44,596 nucleotides of DNA, from contig JAAZXC010000009.1 in the NCBI GenBank assembly GCA_014240365.1, positions 1 to 44,596 on the forward strand, written 5' to 3'. This DNA is from Acidimicrobiales bacterium. Its GTDB lineage: Bacteria; Actinomycetota; Acidimicrobiia; Acidimicrobiales; MedAcidi-G1. Both the position numbers and the translations under genes were made by a program. The notes below the pieces were generated by a model. It was not told the DNA's origin. It worked only from the letters and a program-made list of their open reading frames with translations, and did no database searches. Of this stretch, positions 35,471-44,596 are shown piece by piece. Positions within the stretch are counted from its first letter, which is position 1. The number at the start of each line of letters is the position of its first letter.

Positions 35471-36081
35471 GCGACCTTCCTTCGGGTGACGTGTCTTCGC
35501 CAGAGGACGAGCCGTCGGTCGACACCCCGTCGACAGACGTCTCCGGTGAGTCGCCCGAAGCCTTGACTCCCGATATCGACGCACCGATCGTCGACGACGT
35601 CGACATTGCCGGGTCGTCTGGCGACGGCCCGAAAGACCTGGGTGGGGATCCGGTTCTGGATCTGATGGGGATTCTGGAGGGGGAGCGGGACTCCTATCTG
35701 GGAGACCTGCAGCGGGTGTCGGCGGAGTTTGCCAACTTCCGGAAGCAGGCCGAGAAGCGGAGCATCGAGGTTGCGGCCGTGGCACGTGGAGCCCTCGCAG
35801 AACGCCTGCTGCCGGTGCTGGACGCCTGCGACCTGGCAATCGAACACGGAGCCGACGCTGTGGTGCCTATCCGCAGTTCGCTGGTCAACGCCCTCGAGCC
35901 GGCCGGGCTGGAGGTACTGGATCCAGTGGACCAGCCATTCGACCCGACCCTGCATGAGGCCGTGCTCCACGTACCGGCTGAAGAAGGAGACGACGTACAG
36001 GTCGTCGTCGAGGTGCTCCGTCGCGGGTACGCCTGGTCAGGCCGTGTGCTGAGGCCTGCCATGGTGAAGGTCCGGGGCTGA
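35467..36081 (+). CDS. grpE: Nucleotide exchange factor GrpE
   Basis: GrpE releases ADP from DnaK. The 204-residue protein has an acidic, low-complexity N-terminal 60 residues, a coiled-coil stretch around [20 protein letters not shown] and the conserved C-terminal beta domain with [13 protein letters not shown] and [26 protein letters not shown] start at 35467 overlaps the dnaK stop (GTGA). Confidence 0.95.
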
Positions 36082-36103
36082 TCCGGCAGGGCCGGGGACG
36101 ACC

Positions 36104-37189
36104 ATGACCGCGCAGCGAGAGTGGTTCGAGAAGGACTACTACGCCACGCTCGGCGTGCAGAAGGAGGCGTCGGCCAAGGACGTCACCAAGGCCTACCGAA
36201 AGTTGGCCCGCAAACTCCACCCAGATGCCAATCCGGGTGACGACACTGCCGAGTCCCGGTTCAAGGAGGTCTCGGCCGCCTACGACGTGCTCGGTGACGA
36301 GGATCGTCGGGCCGAGTACGACCAGGTCCGGACGATGGGACCCACGGCGGGTGGAATGGGCGGCGGCGGCTTCGGAGGCGCTGGCGGCTTCGACATGGAC
36401 GATCTCTTCGGCGGGATGTCCGGCTTCGGGGGTCGCGGTGGTCAACGGGGACGTCGCGGAGACGACCTGGAGACCCGCCTGACCCTGTCCTTCGTCGAGG
36501 CGGTTAACGGCGCCACCACCACCATCCATCTCGTCAGCGACGCTGCGTGTTCGACCTGTTCGGGCAGTGGAGCCCGCCCGGGCACCCGCCCCACGACCTG
36601 CGAGAGCTGCGGTGGTCGTGGCGTCCGGGCCGACGACCAGGGCCCATTCTCGTTCTCAAGGCCGTGTGCACCCTGTGGCGGACGGGGCCGGCAGATCGAG
36701 GATCCCTGCGGCAACTGCAGGGGCTCAGGTATCGAACGACGACCCAGGGAGGTCCGGGTTCGGATACCGGCAGGCGTCGAGGACGAACAACGCATACGCC
36801 TGAAGGGCCGGGGCGGCCCTGGTCGTGGCGGCCCCGACGGGGACCTCTTCGTGGTGGTCGCAGTCGAACCCCACCGGAGGTTCGGCCGTCGTGGCCTGAA
36901 CCTCACCGTGGTCGTACCCATCAGCTTTCCCGAGGCCGTCATGGGTGCCGAGATACCCGTGCCCACCCTTGAGGACGACACGGTCACCCTGAAGGTTCCG
37001 GCCGGCACCCGCAGCGGCCAGACCTTCCGCGTCAAAAAAAGGGGGGTCCAGACCGGACGGGTGACGGGAGACCTGCTGGTGACCGTGGAGGTCCATGTGC
37101 CGACCGATCCAACCACAGCCGAGACGGCAGCCATCGAGGCGCTCGGCGAGGCCCTCTCGGGCAGCCCGCGCGACGGACTGGCAGACTGA
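36104..37189 (+). CDS. dnaJ: Chaperone DnaJ (Hsp40, type I)
   Basis: The 361-residue co-chaperone has a J domain with the HPD triad at 39-41. A Gly-rich linker (GGMGGGGFGGAGGFDMDDLF) follows, then four zinc-binding repeats (CSTCSGSG, CESCGGRG, CAPCGGRG, CGNCRGSG) and the C-terminal substrate-binding domains. It stimulates DnaK ATPase activity. All four zinc motifs are intact, so this is a full type I protein. It follows grpE after a 22-base gap. Confidence 0.96.
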   Translation: MTAQREWFEKDYYATLGVQKEASAKDVTKAYRKLARKLHPDANPGDDTAESRFKEVSAAYDVLGDEDRRAEYDQVRTMGPTAGGMGGGGFGGAGGFDMDDLFGGMSGFGGRGGQRGRRGDDLETRLTLSFVEAVNGATTTIHLVSDAACSTCSGSGARPGTRPTTCESCGGRGVRADDQGPFSFSRPCAPCGGRGRQIEDPCGNCRGSGIERRPREVRVRIPAGVEDEQRIRLKGRGGPGRGGPDGDLFVVVAVEPHRRFGRRGLNLTVVVPISFPEAVMGAEIPVPTLEDDTVTLKVPAGTRSGQTFRVKKRGVQTGRVTGDLLVTVEVHVPTDPTTAETAAIEALGEALSGSPRDGLAD

Positions 37190-37211
37190 CCCCGATGCAG
37201 GAAGCACGCTG

Positions 37212-37601
37212 ATGCCGTACTCACGGCCCGGCCCGGACCAGGCCGTCTACGTCATCTCGGTGGCCGCCGAGCTGGCCGGCATGCACCCACAGACGCTGCG
37301 CATCTACGAGCGGCGGGGCCTCCTGGATCCAGCGCGTACCAGCGGTGGCAACCGTCGCTACAGCGAGGCTGAGGTGCACCTCCTGCTGCGCATAGCGCAA
37401 CTCACCGCTGATGGCCTGAACCTTGCGGGGGTGAAGCGGGTGCTGGCGCTTGAGGCCGAGGTGTCCAGGCTGGAGGCGGAGCTGGCAGCGGCCCACTCGG
37501 ACGCCAGCCGGGCTGTAGCAGACGTACACCGGCAGTACCGCCGGGACCTGGTCCCCGTGGAGCAGAGCATCACCATCTACAGGGCCCCCCGATCACGCTG
37601 A
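37212..37601 (+). CDS. hspR: HspR, MerR-family heat-shock repressor
   Basis: HspR represses the dnaK operon in actinobacteria by binding HAIR sequences, with DnaK as co-repressor. The 129-residue protein has the MerR-type helix-turn-helix VISVAAELAGMHPQTLRIYERRGLL and the wing SGGNRRYSEAEV, followed by a coiled coil (VKRVLALEAEVSRLEAELAAAH). I chose the ATG at 37212, with AGGA upstream, 22 bases after the dnaJ stop. The likely target sites are at 33458-33499. Confidence 0.94.
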   Translation: MPYSRPGPDQAVYVISVAAELAGMHPQTLRIYERRGLLDPARTSGGNRRYSEAEVHLLLRIAQLTADGLNLAGVKRVLALEAEVSRLEAELAAAHSDASRAVADVHRQYRRDLVPVEQSITIYRAPRSR

Positions 37602-39179
<1,578 letters not shown>

Positions 39180-39210
39180 GCGCGGCGAAGACGGAACCGG
39201 TGCCGGGTCG

Positions 39211-40439
39211 ATGAGGGTGTGCGTCGTCGGATCCGGCGGTCGTGAACACGCCCTGGCCCACGTGCTGGGCCGCCACCACGACGTCGTGGTCACCCCGGGC
39301 AACCCCGGGATCCCGGGTTCGGTCCCGACCCCACCCGAGGAGCTGGAGGCCGACCTCATGGTCATTGGACCCGAGGCCCCGCTGGTCGCCGGGCTGGCCG
39401 ACCGCCTCAGGTCCGCGGGTCGTCTGGTCTTCGGCCCGGGCGCGGATGGCGCCCGTCTCGAGGGGTCCAAGGCCTGGATGAAGGAAGTGCTGGTCGACGC
39501 CGGAGCGCCCGACGCCGCCACAAGAGTTCGCGACTTCGAGACGAGGTTGCCGCCCTGGCCTATCTCGACACGATGGGCGACCTGTTCGTCGTCAAGACCG
39601 ACGGGTTGGCGGCGGGAAATGGTGTGCTGGTCACGACCGATCGGGCCGAGGCGGTCGACGCCGTGCGGTCCTACCTGTCCGGAGACGCCTTCGGTGACGC
39701 CGGCCGGACCCTCGTGATCGAGGAGGGACTCAGCGGGCCCGAACTCTCGATCCTGGCCATCTGTGACGGGTCCACGGCCATGGCACTCGCTCCTGCACAG
39801 GACTTCAAGCGCCTTGGCGATGGTGACGCCGGCCCCAACACGGGCGGCATGGGTGCCTACTCGCCGGTACCAGTGGCCACAGAGGCCGTGGTCGACTCGC
39901 TGATGGCCAATGCCGTTGAACCGACGCTGGCTGCGCTGCGTGGCCGTGGGATCGACTACCGCGGCGTCCTCTACTGCGGGCTCATGTTCACCCCCGACGG
40001 ACCGAGGGTGCTGGAGTACAACGTGCGCTTCGGCGATCCCGAGACCCAGGCCGTGCTGCCGAGGCTGACGAGTGACCTTGGCGAGCTTCTGGCTTGCGCC
40101 GCCGGCGGAAGGCTCGGTCCGGAGCCGACCTTCGACGATGGGGCGGCAGTGGCGGTCGTCTGCGCATCGGAGGGATATCCGGCCTCGCCCCGGACCGGGG
40201 ATCGGATCGCCGGGCTGGACGCTGCATCGGACATGGCCGACGTCACCGTCTTCGCAGCGGGCGTGGGTGCCGACCCAGATGGCGGTCTGGTGACGGCCGG
40301 GGGGCGGGTACTCACCGTCACCGGGAGCGGTCCGACGGTCGACGATGCCCGCCGTAGGGCCTACGAGGCGGTAGCTGGGATCTCGTGGCCCGGGATGTGC
40401 CATCGGACAGACGTAGCAGCGACGCCCACCGGCGACTAG
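39211..40439 (+). pseudogene. purD: Phosphoribosylamine-glycine ligase, frameshifted
   Basis: PurD adds glycine to phosphoribosylamine, the second step of purine synthesis. The first part (MRVCVVGSGGREHALAHVL, then VIGPEAPLVAGLADRL) is read from 39211. From about 39545 the homologous sequence continues one frame back (EVAALAYLDTMGDLFVVKTDGLAAGNGV, FNTGGMGAYSP-like PNTGGMGAYSPVPV, VLEYNVRFGDPETQAVLP). The shift lies in about 39531-39548 and equals one missing base, or two extra bases, near GACTTCGAGACGAGG. Apart from this, all ATP-grasp motifs are present and the length (about 410 residues) is normal. A base-calling or assembly error is the simplest reading. Confidence 0.88.
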
Positions 40440-40475
40440 AACTCACCACTGAGGGAAACAGGTCAGGAGCACCCG

Positions 40476-40931
40476 ATGGCGTACAAGGTGGCGGTCCTAA
40501 TGGGATCGCCGAACGATGGCGAGAAGATGGCCCCGGTGGCTGCGACGTTGGAGCGCTACGGCATCGAGGCCGACGTCCGTGTCATGTCGGCCCACCGCAG
40601 CCCCGCTCTGGTGTCAGCGTTCGTGGCAGGCGCCCGTGCAGATGGCTATTCGGCGATCATCTGCGGAGCCGGCATGGCGGCGCACCTGGCTGGTGCAGCG
40701 GCGGCCCATACCACCCTCCCGGTCGTCGGGGTACCGCTCTCGGGTGGGGCCATCAACGGTTGGGATTCGCTTCTGGCCACGGTCCAGATGCCGAAAGGCA
40801 TCCCTGTGGCCACGGTGGCCGTCGACGGAGCGATGAACGCGGCACTCCTGGTCGTCCAGATGCTGGCGATCAGCGACCCGGCACTGGTAGAGGCCCTGGT
40901 GGAGCACAGGGCCGAGATGGTGCCGCGCTGA
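40476..40931 (+). CDS. purE: 5-(carboxyamino)imidazole ribonucleotide mutase
   Basis: PurE moves the carboxylate of N5-CAIR to give CAIR. The 151-residue protein has the phosphate/substrate loop [10 protein letters not shown], the catalytic His40 in MSAHRSP and the glycine-rich [10 protein letters not shown]. Sequence type fits class I, which normally works with PurK; purK is not in this operon, so it must be elsewhere. It follows purD after 36 bases, with AGGAG upstream of the ATG. Confidence 0.95.
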   Translation: MAYKVAVLMGSPNDGEKMAPVAATLERYGIEADVRVMSAHRSPALVSAFVAGARADGYSAIICGAGMAAHLAGAAAAHTTLPVVGVPLSGGAINGWDSLLATVQMPKGIPVATVAVDGAMNAALLVVQMLAISDPALVEALVEHRAEMVPR

Positions 40932-40960
40932 GAAGCGGCACGGAAAGACACCTGGAACCT

Positions 40961-42379
40961 ATGCACATGGAGAACGTCCTCGCCTCCCGGTATGCCAGCA
41001 GGCCCATGGCCGAACTCTGGTCGCCCGAGGCCAAGGTGGTGATGGAGCGCGAGCTCTGGATAGCGGTCATGGAGGCCCAACGGGATTTGGGCGTGGACAT
41101 CGCAGACGGGGTCATCGATGACCACCGGGCGGTGGCAGACCAGGTTGACCTGGACTCCATCCGTGAACGCGAGCGGGTCACCCGCCACGACGTGAAGGCC
41201 CGCATCGAGGAGTTCTGCGCCCTGGCAGGCCACGAACACATCCACAAGGCGATGACATCTCGGGACCTGACCGAAAACGTCGAACAACTGCAGGTCCGGC
41301 GGAGCCTGGAGCTGGTCCTGGATCGCATCGTGTCGGCCCTGGACCGCCTGGCCCGGCTGGCCGTCGAACACGGGGGCCTGGCAATGGCCGGCCGGAGTCA
41401 CAACGTGGCCGCCCAGGTGACGACCCTCGGCAAGCGGTTCGCCACCGCAGCCGAGGAGCTCCTCACGGCACATCGCCGGGTGTCCGACCTGTTGGCCGCG
41501 TACCCGCTGCGTGGCCTGAAGGGCCCGGTCGGGACCCAGCAGGACCAGCTGGACCTGCTGGGTGACGCCACCCGGGTGGATCGTCTAGAACGCCTGGTTG
41601 CCGAACACCTGGGCTTCGAGCAGGTGCTGGACTCGGTCGGGCAGGTGTACCCGCGGTCGTTGGACTTCGACGTGGTGTCGGCGCTGGCCCAGGCAGCGGG
41701 TGGCCCGGCCAACCTGGCCCGCACCATCCGGCTCATGGCCGGCAACGAGTTGGCCACCGAGGGCTTCCGGCCCGGGCAGGTCGGGTCGTCGGCAATGCCC
41801 CACAAGATGAACGCACGGTCGTGCGAGCGGATCAACGGCCTGGCGATCGTGCTGCGGGGTCATCTGGCCATGGTCGGCGGCCTCGTCGGAGACCAGTGGA
41901 ACGAGGGCGACGTGAGCTGCTCGGTGGTACGGCGCGTAGCCCTGCCGGATGCCTTCCTGGCAATCGATGGCCTCTTCCAGGCGTTTCTCACCGTGCTTGA
42001 CGAGTTCGGCGTCTACCCGGCCGTCGTGGAGCGCGAGCTCCGCCGCTACCTGCCGTTCCTCGCCACCACCAGGGTGCTGGTGGCCGCCGTACAGGCGGGC
42101 ATGGGCCGTGAGGAGGCCCACGAGGTGATCAGGGAACACGCCGTGGCGGCAGCACTGGCCCTGCGGGTCGAGGGTGTGGTCGAGACCGACCTGTTGGACC
42201 GCCTCGCCGCCGACGTTCGCCTGCCGCTGGATCGCGCCGCCATTGAAGGCCTGGTCAGCGACCCCGCCGTATTCGCGGGAAATGCCCCGGCGCAGGTGGC
42301 GGCTGTTGTTGAACGGGTCGCTGTGGTGGTGGCCGCACGCCCGTGGGCAGCGGCCTACGATCCCGAACCGATCCTCTGA
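40961..42379 (+). CDS. purB: Adenylosuccinate lyase
   Basis: PurB removes fumarate from SAICAR and from adenylosuccinate, so it serves both the main purine pathway and the AMP branch. The 472-residue protein has the superfamily signature [10 protein letters not shown] (275-284) and [30 protein letters not shown] stands where the catalytic His region lies, as in other actinobacterial PurB. The ATG at 40961 and the ATG at 40967 are both possible starts; an open frame upstream overlaps purE and is not used. Confidence 0.95.
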   Translation: MHMENVLASRYASRPMAELWSPEAKVVMERELWIAVMEAQRDLGVDIADGVIDDHRAVADQVDLDSIRERERVTRHDVKARIEEFCALAGHEHIHKAMTSRDLTENVEQLQVRRSLELVLDRIVSALDRLARLAVEHGGLAMAGRSHNVAAQVTTLGKRFATAAEELLTAHRRVSDLLAAYPLRGLKGPVGTQQDQLDLLGDATRVDRLERLVAEHLGFEQVLDSVGQVYPRSLDFDVVSALAQAAGGPANLARTIRLMAGNELATEGFRPGQVGSSAMPHKMNARSCERINGLAIVLRGHLAMVGGLVGDQWNEGDVSCSVVRRVALPDAFLAIDGLFQAFLTVLDEFGVYPAVVERELRRYLPFLATTRVLVAAVQAGMGREEAHEVIREHAVAAALALRVEGVVETDLLDRLAADVRLPLDRAAIEGLVSDPAVFAGNAPAQVAAVVERVAVVVAARPWAAAYDPEPIL

Positions 42380-42401
42380 TCAGCGCCCGCGGCCTGGAGC
42401 C

Positions 42402-43304
42402 ATGATGAACCCGACGGTTGACCTGCCACTGCTCCACTCGGGCAAGGTCCGTGACGTCTACGACGCCGGTGACGGCCGACTCCTGATGGTCACGTCGGAT
42501 CGCATCTCGGCCTTCGACGTGGTGATGGACGAGCCGATACCCGACAAGGGTCGGGTGCTGACGGCGATGACAGCCTTCTGGTTCGAGCGTTTCGTCGACC
42601 TGGTGCCCGGGCACCTGATCTCCACCGGTACCGGAGAGTTGGCTGATCTCCTGGGAGGTGCCGTGCCCCACGACCTGGTGGGCCGGACCATGCTCTGCCG
42701 GCGGGCCGAGATGCTTCCGATCGAATGCATCGTGAGGGGCTACATCACCGGGTCGGCCTGGAAGGAATACAGGTCATCGGGGACGATGCACGGTGGTGCG
42801 ATGCCCGGGGGGCTCCTGGAGGCGGACCGCCTACCCGAACCGGTGTTCACCCCGTCCACCAAAGCCGACGAGGGCCATGACGAGAACATCTCGTATGAGG
42901 AGGCCGTGAACCTCGTGGGCAGCGAGGTCGCTGCGCTGGCACGAGAGGCTTCAATCGCCTGTTACCAGCAGGGCGCCGAGTGGGCCGCCGAGCGTGGGAT
43001 TCTCATTGCCGATACCAAGTTCGAGTTCGGCATGGTGGATGGCCGCCTGGTGCTGGCCGACGAGGTGCTCACACCGGATTCGTCCCGCTTCTGGCCCGCC
43101 GAGGCGTGGGCCCCCGGGGCGACACCCCCATCTTTCGACAAGCAGCCGGTCAGGGACCACCTTGATGCGCTGGACTGGGACAAGCAGCCGCCTGCCCCGT
43201 CCCTGCCGGACGACGTCGTAGCAACCACTTCCTCGCGCTATGTGGAGGCCTATGAACGAATCACCGGCCGGTCGTTTGCCGACTGGCCCGGAGCCGGTGG
43301 CTGA
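42402..43304 (+). CDS. purC: Phosphoribosylaminoimidazole-succinocarboxamide synthase
   Basis: PurC couples CAIR with aspartate to form SAICAR. The 300-residue protein has the start HSGKVRDVYD, the phosphate-binding VTSDRISAFDVVM, the signature IECIVRGYITGSAWKEY and FTPSTKADEGHDENIS, and LIADTKFEFG and LADEVLTPDSSRFW. ATGs at 42402 and 42405 are adjacent; GGAG spacing favours the second by a small margin. It lies 22 bases after purB. Confidence 0.96.
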   Translation: MMNPTVDLPLLHSGKVRDVYDAGDGRLLMVTSDRISAFDVVMDEPIPDKGRVLTAMTAFWFERFVDLVPGHLISTGTGELADLLGGAVPHDLVGRTMLCRRAEMLPIECIVRGYITGSAWKEYRSSGTMHGGAMPGGLLEADRLPEPVFTPSTKADEGHDENISYEEAVNLVGSEVAALAREASIACYQQGAEWAAERGILIADTKFEFGMVDGRLVLADEVLTPDSSRFWPAEAWAPGATPPSFDKQPVRDHLDALDWDKQPPAPSLPDDVVATTSSRYVEAYERITGRSFADWPGAGG

Positions 43305-43329
43305 CCGGGTACTGGAACAGGAGGACAGG

Positions 43330-43593
43330 ATGGATTTTGACGTGCTGGTGGATGTACGGCTCCGGGGCGGCATTGCCGACCCGGCGGGAGCCACGATCGA
43401 GAGGGCGCTGCCGGCCCTGGGCTTTGACGGGGTGACCGGTGTCAGCGTGGGCAAGACGGTGAGGTTCACTATTGCGGCGGCTGGTGTCGGCGAGGCCACA
43501 ACGCTCGCCGAGGACCTCTGTGCCTCGTTCCTCACGAACCCGGTGATCGAGGACGCCTCCGTATCGGTGTCGCCGGTCGGCGACCCGGCCTGA
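43330..43593 (+). CDS. purS: FGAM synthase small subunit PurS
   Basis: PurS is the 87-residue subunit that bridges PurQ and PurL in the three-part formylglycinamidine synthase of actinobacteria and Gram-positives. The fold pattern is clear: DVLVDVRLRGGIADPAGATIERALPALGF then VSVGKTVRFTI. The ATG at 43330 has a strong AGGAGG just upstream; the frame is open further upstream into purC but without similarity. It overlaps purQ by one base. Confidence 0.93.
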   Translation: MDFDVLVDVRLRGGIADPAGATIERALPALGFDGVTGVSVGKTVRFTIAAAGVGEATTLAEDLCASFLTNPVIEDASVSVSPVGDPA

Positions 43594-44255
43594 TGGCCAC
43601 CACCGTCGGTGTCGTGGTCTTCCCCGGCACCAACTGTGAGATGGATGCCGTCTTCGCGGTGGAAGGCATGGGGGGCGAGGGACGCCTCCTATGGCATGCC
43701 GACGATGACATCGGCGGCGTGGATGCCGTGATAGTCCCCGGGGGATTCGCCCACGGCGACTACCTGCGTCCGGGGGCGATTGCCCGCTTCTCGCCGATGA
43801 TGGGCGCCGTGGCCGGATTCGCAGCGGACGGTGGACCGGTTCTGGGGATCTGCAACGGCTTCCAGGTGTTGACCGAGGCGGGGTTGCTGCCCGGCGCCCT
43901 GCAGAAGAACTCCGGCCTCAAGTTCCTCTGCCAACCGACGATGCTCCGGGTGGAGACCTCCGAGTCGATCCTGACCGGTCGTGCCTCGGTGGGTGCAGAA
44001 CTTTCGGTGCCGATCAATCACTTCGAGGGCAACTACACCTGTGACGGCGAGACGCTCGCCCGGCTGAGGGACGAGGACCGGATCGTGTTGCGCTACGTCG
44101 ACAACCCGAATGGGTCCGTGGATGACATTGCCGGCGTCTGCAACGAGGGGCGCAACGTGGTCGGGCTGATGCCCCACCCGGAGCGCGCCTGCGACGAACT
44201 CCTGGGCAGCGCTGATGGAGCGGTCCTCATCGGGTCGCTGTTGGACGCCGCCTGA
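43593..44255 (+). CDS. purQ: FGAM synthase glutaminase subunit PurQ
   Basis: PurQ supplies ammonia from glutamine for the conversion of FGAR to FGAM. The 220-residue class I amidotransferase has the catalytic triad Cys87 in GICNGFQVL and His195/Glu197 in LMPHPERA, plus VVFPGTNCE and VPGGFAHGDYLRPGA. It overlaps purS by one base (TGATG). purL, which usually follows, is missing: the next gene is on the opposite strand. Confidence 0.96.
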   Translation: MATTVGVVVFPGTNCEMDAVFAVEGMGGEGRLLWHADDDIGGVDAVIVPGGFAHGDYLRPGAIARFSPMMGAVAGFAADGGPVLGICNGFQVLTEAGLLPGALQKNSGLKFLCQPTMLRVETSESILTGRASVGAELSVPINHFEGNYTCDGETLARLRDEDRIVLRYVDNPNGSVDDIAGVCNEGRNVVGLMPHPERACDELLGSADGAVLIGSLLDAA

Positions 44256-44261
44256 GCTTGA

Positions 44262-44282
44262 CCTGCTCCGATTCCGGGCAGG
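44262..44282. terminator. Hairpin after purQ, candidate terminator
   Basis: CCTGCTC at 44262-44268 pairs with GGGCAGG at 44276-44282 (seven pairs, one T-G) around a seven-base loop, six bases after the purQ stop and before the convergent small gene. No T-tract follows. Confidence 0.4.
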
Positions 44283-44298
44283 ACGGGTGCCGAAGCGG

Positions 44299-44596
44299 TC
44301 AGGCGCTGCGGCGGATGCCGGCCGACTTGAGGGTCGCCGACGACACGCCGATCTCACGCCAGGCGGCGTAGGAGATCCCACGACGACCGCCGTAGGCCGC
44401 GGCGTAGGTGGCGAATCCGGCTTCAAGCGCCGTCAGGTCGACCGAGGCGGCCTGGGAGAGGGCCTCGAGATCGGCCTCCAGGTCGATCCGCTGCTGGACC
44501 AGGTCCAACTGGCGCGTGACCGTGGCCTTCTCCATTTCGGTGGTTACCGAGGCCAATTGGCGACGGATGCCGTCGGGCGTGCGTTTGCGTCCCCGC
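44299..44596 (-). CDS. Small basic protein of unknown function (N-terminus cut by window edge)
   Basis: The frame is open to the end of the window, so the start is outside; about 98 residues are visible. The visible N-terminal part is RGRKRTPDGIRRQLASVTTE, a basic patch leading into a helical, probably coiled-coil region with many Glu, Leu and Arg residues. The C-terminal part is YGGRRGISYAAWREIGVSSA, followed by a short basic end. The helix-plus-short-domain layout and the RGRKR patch would suit nucleic-acid binding, but I do not recognise the family. An internal TTG at 44556 could be taken for a start, yet the sequence upstream is equally coding-like. Confidence 0.65.
   Translation of the reverse strand, partial: RGRKRTPDGIRRQLASVTTEMEKATVTRQLDLVQQRIDLEADLEALSQAASVDLTALEAGFATYAAAYGGRRGISYAAWREIGVSSATLKSAGIRRSA

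Overview
The window is high-GC, gene-dense bacterial DNA that reads as an actinobacterium, most likely a (marine) member of the class Acidimicrobiia. The pointers are a dnaK-grpE-dnaJ-hspR heat-shock operon, an EtfD-type membrane Fe-S oxidoreductase, separate purS and purQ genes, a GlnR-like regulator beside amtB, many GTG starts, and chains of genes joined by 1-8 nt stop/start overlaps. The taxonomic call is an inference from gene content, not from a marker tree. I see no prophage, insertion sequence or CRISPR array; this is chromosomal metabolic DNA.

Left part (1-15215). After the end of an MscS-type channel gene comes a minus-strand run about 14 kb long, read from 15215 down to 880: paaZ-paaA-paaD-paaB-paaC, a proline-racemase-family enzyme, an ornithine-cyclodeaminase-family enzyme, paaK, an acyl-CoA dehydrogenase, and two fused transporter genes. 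One transporter protein joins an MFS permease to a LivF-type ATPase; the other joins LivH, LivM and LivG. Together these look like uptake and aerobic breakdown of phenylacetate-like aromatic acids through CoA ligation, epoxidation and ring opening. paaE, the beta-oxidation genes and a periplasmic binding protein are not in the window.

Middle part (15339-28149). A tight plus-strand operon of five overlapping genes (2-hydroxyacid dehydrogenase, sugar-phosphate-isomerase-like TIM barrel, DUF2264 protein, DapA-family lyase, Old Yellow Enzyme family reductase) encodes what appears to be an undescribed catabolic route. A tRNA-Gly(CCC) follows. Next is a protein-modification-like trio: RimK ligase with a TrkA_C tail, a RimB-type retropepsin-like protease and an M14 AstE/aspartoacylase-like hydrolase. 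After it come a VOC protein and a PhnZ-like HD protein, dcd, and a 2-aminomuconate arm of tryptophan/kynurenine degradation (RidA-type deaminase, 3-hydroxyanthranilate dioxygenase, ACMS decarboxylase). The decarboxylase frame is broken by an in-frame TAG.

Right part (28199-44596). An EtfD-like ETF:menaquinone oxidoreductase lies downstream of a small GlnR-like winged-helix gene. That gene is divergent from amtB, and the gap between them carries a four-element, 11-bp-phased GlnR-type box. gpmA and amtB converge on a strong hairpin. The dnaK operon is preceded by two tandem degenerate HAIR-like (HspR) elements. A purine operon purA-purD-purE-purB-purC-purS-purQ follows; purA has an in-frame TGA and purD a frameshift. 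The window ends in a partial, unrecognised small basic protein on the minus strand. The three gene-breaking lesions lie within about 12 kb and are more likely sequence errors than real pseudogenes.
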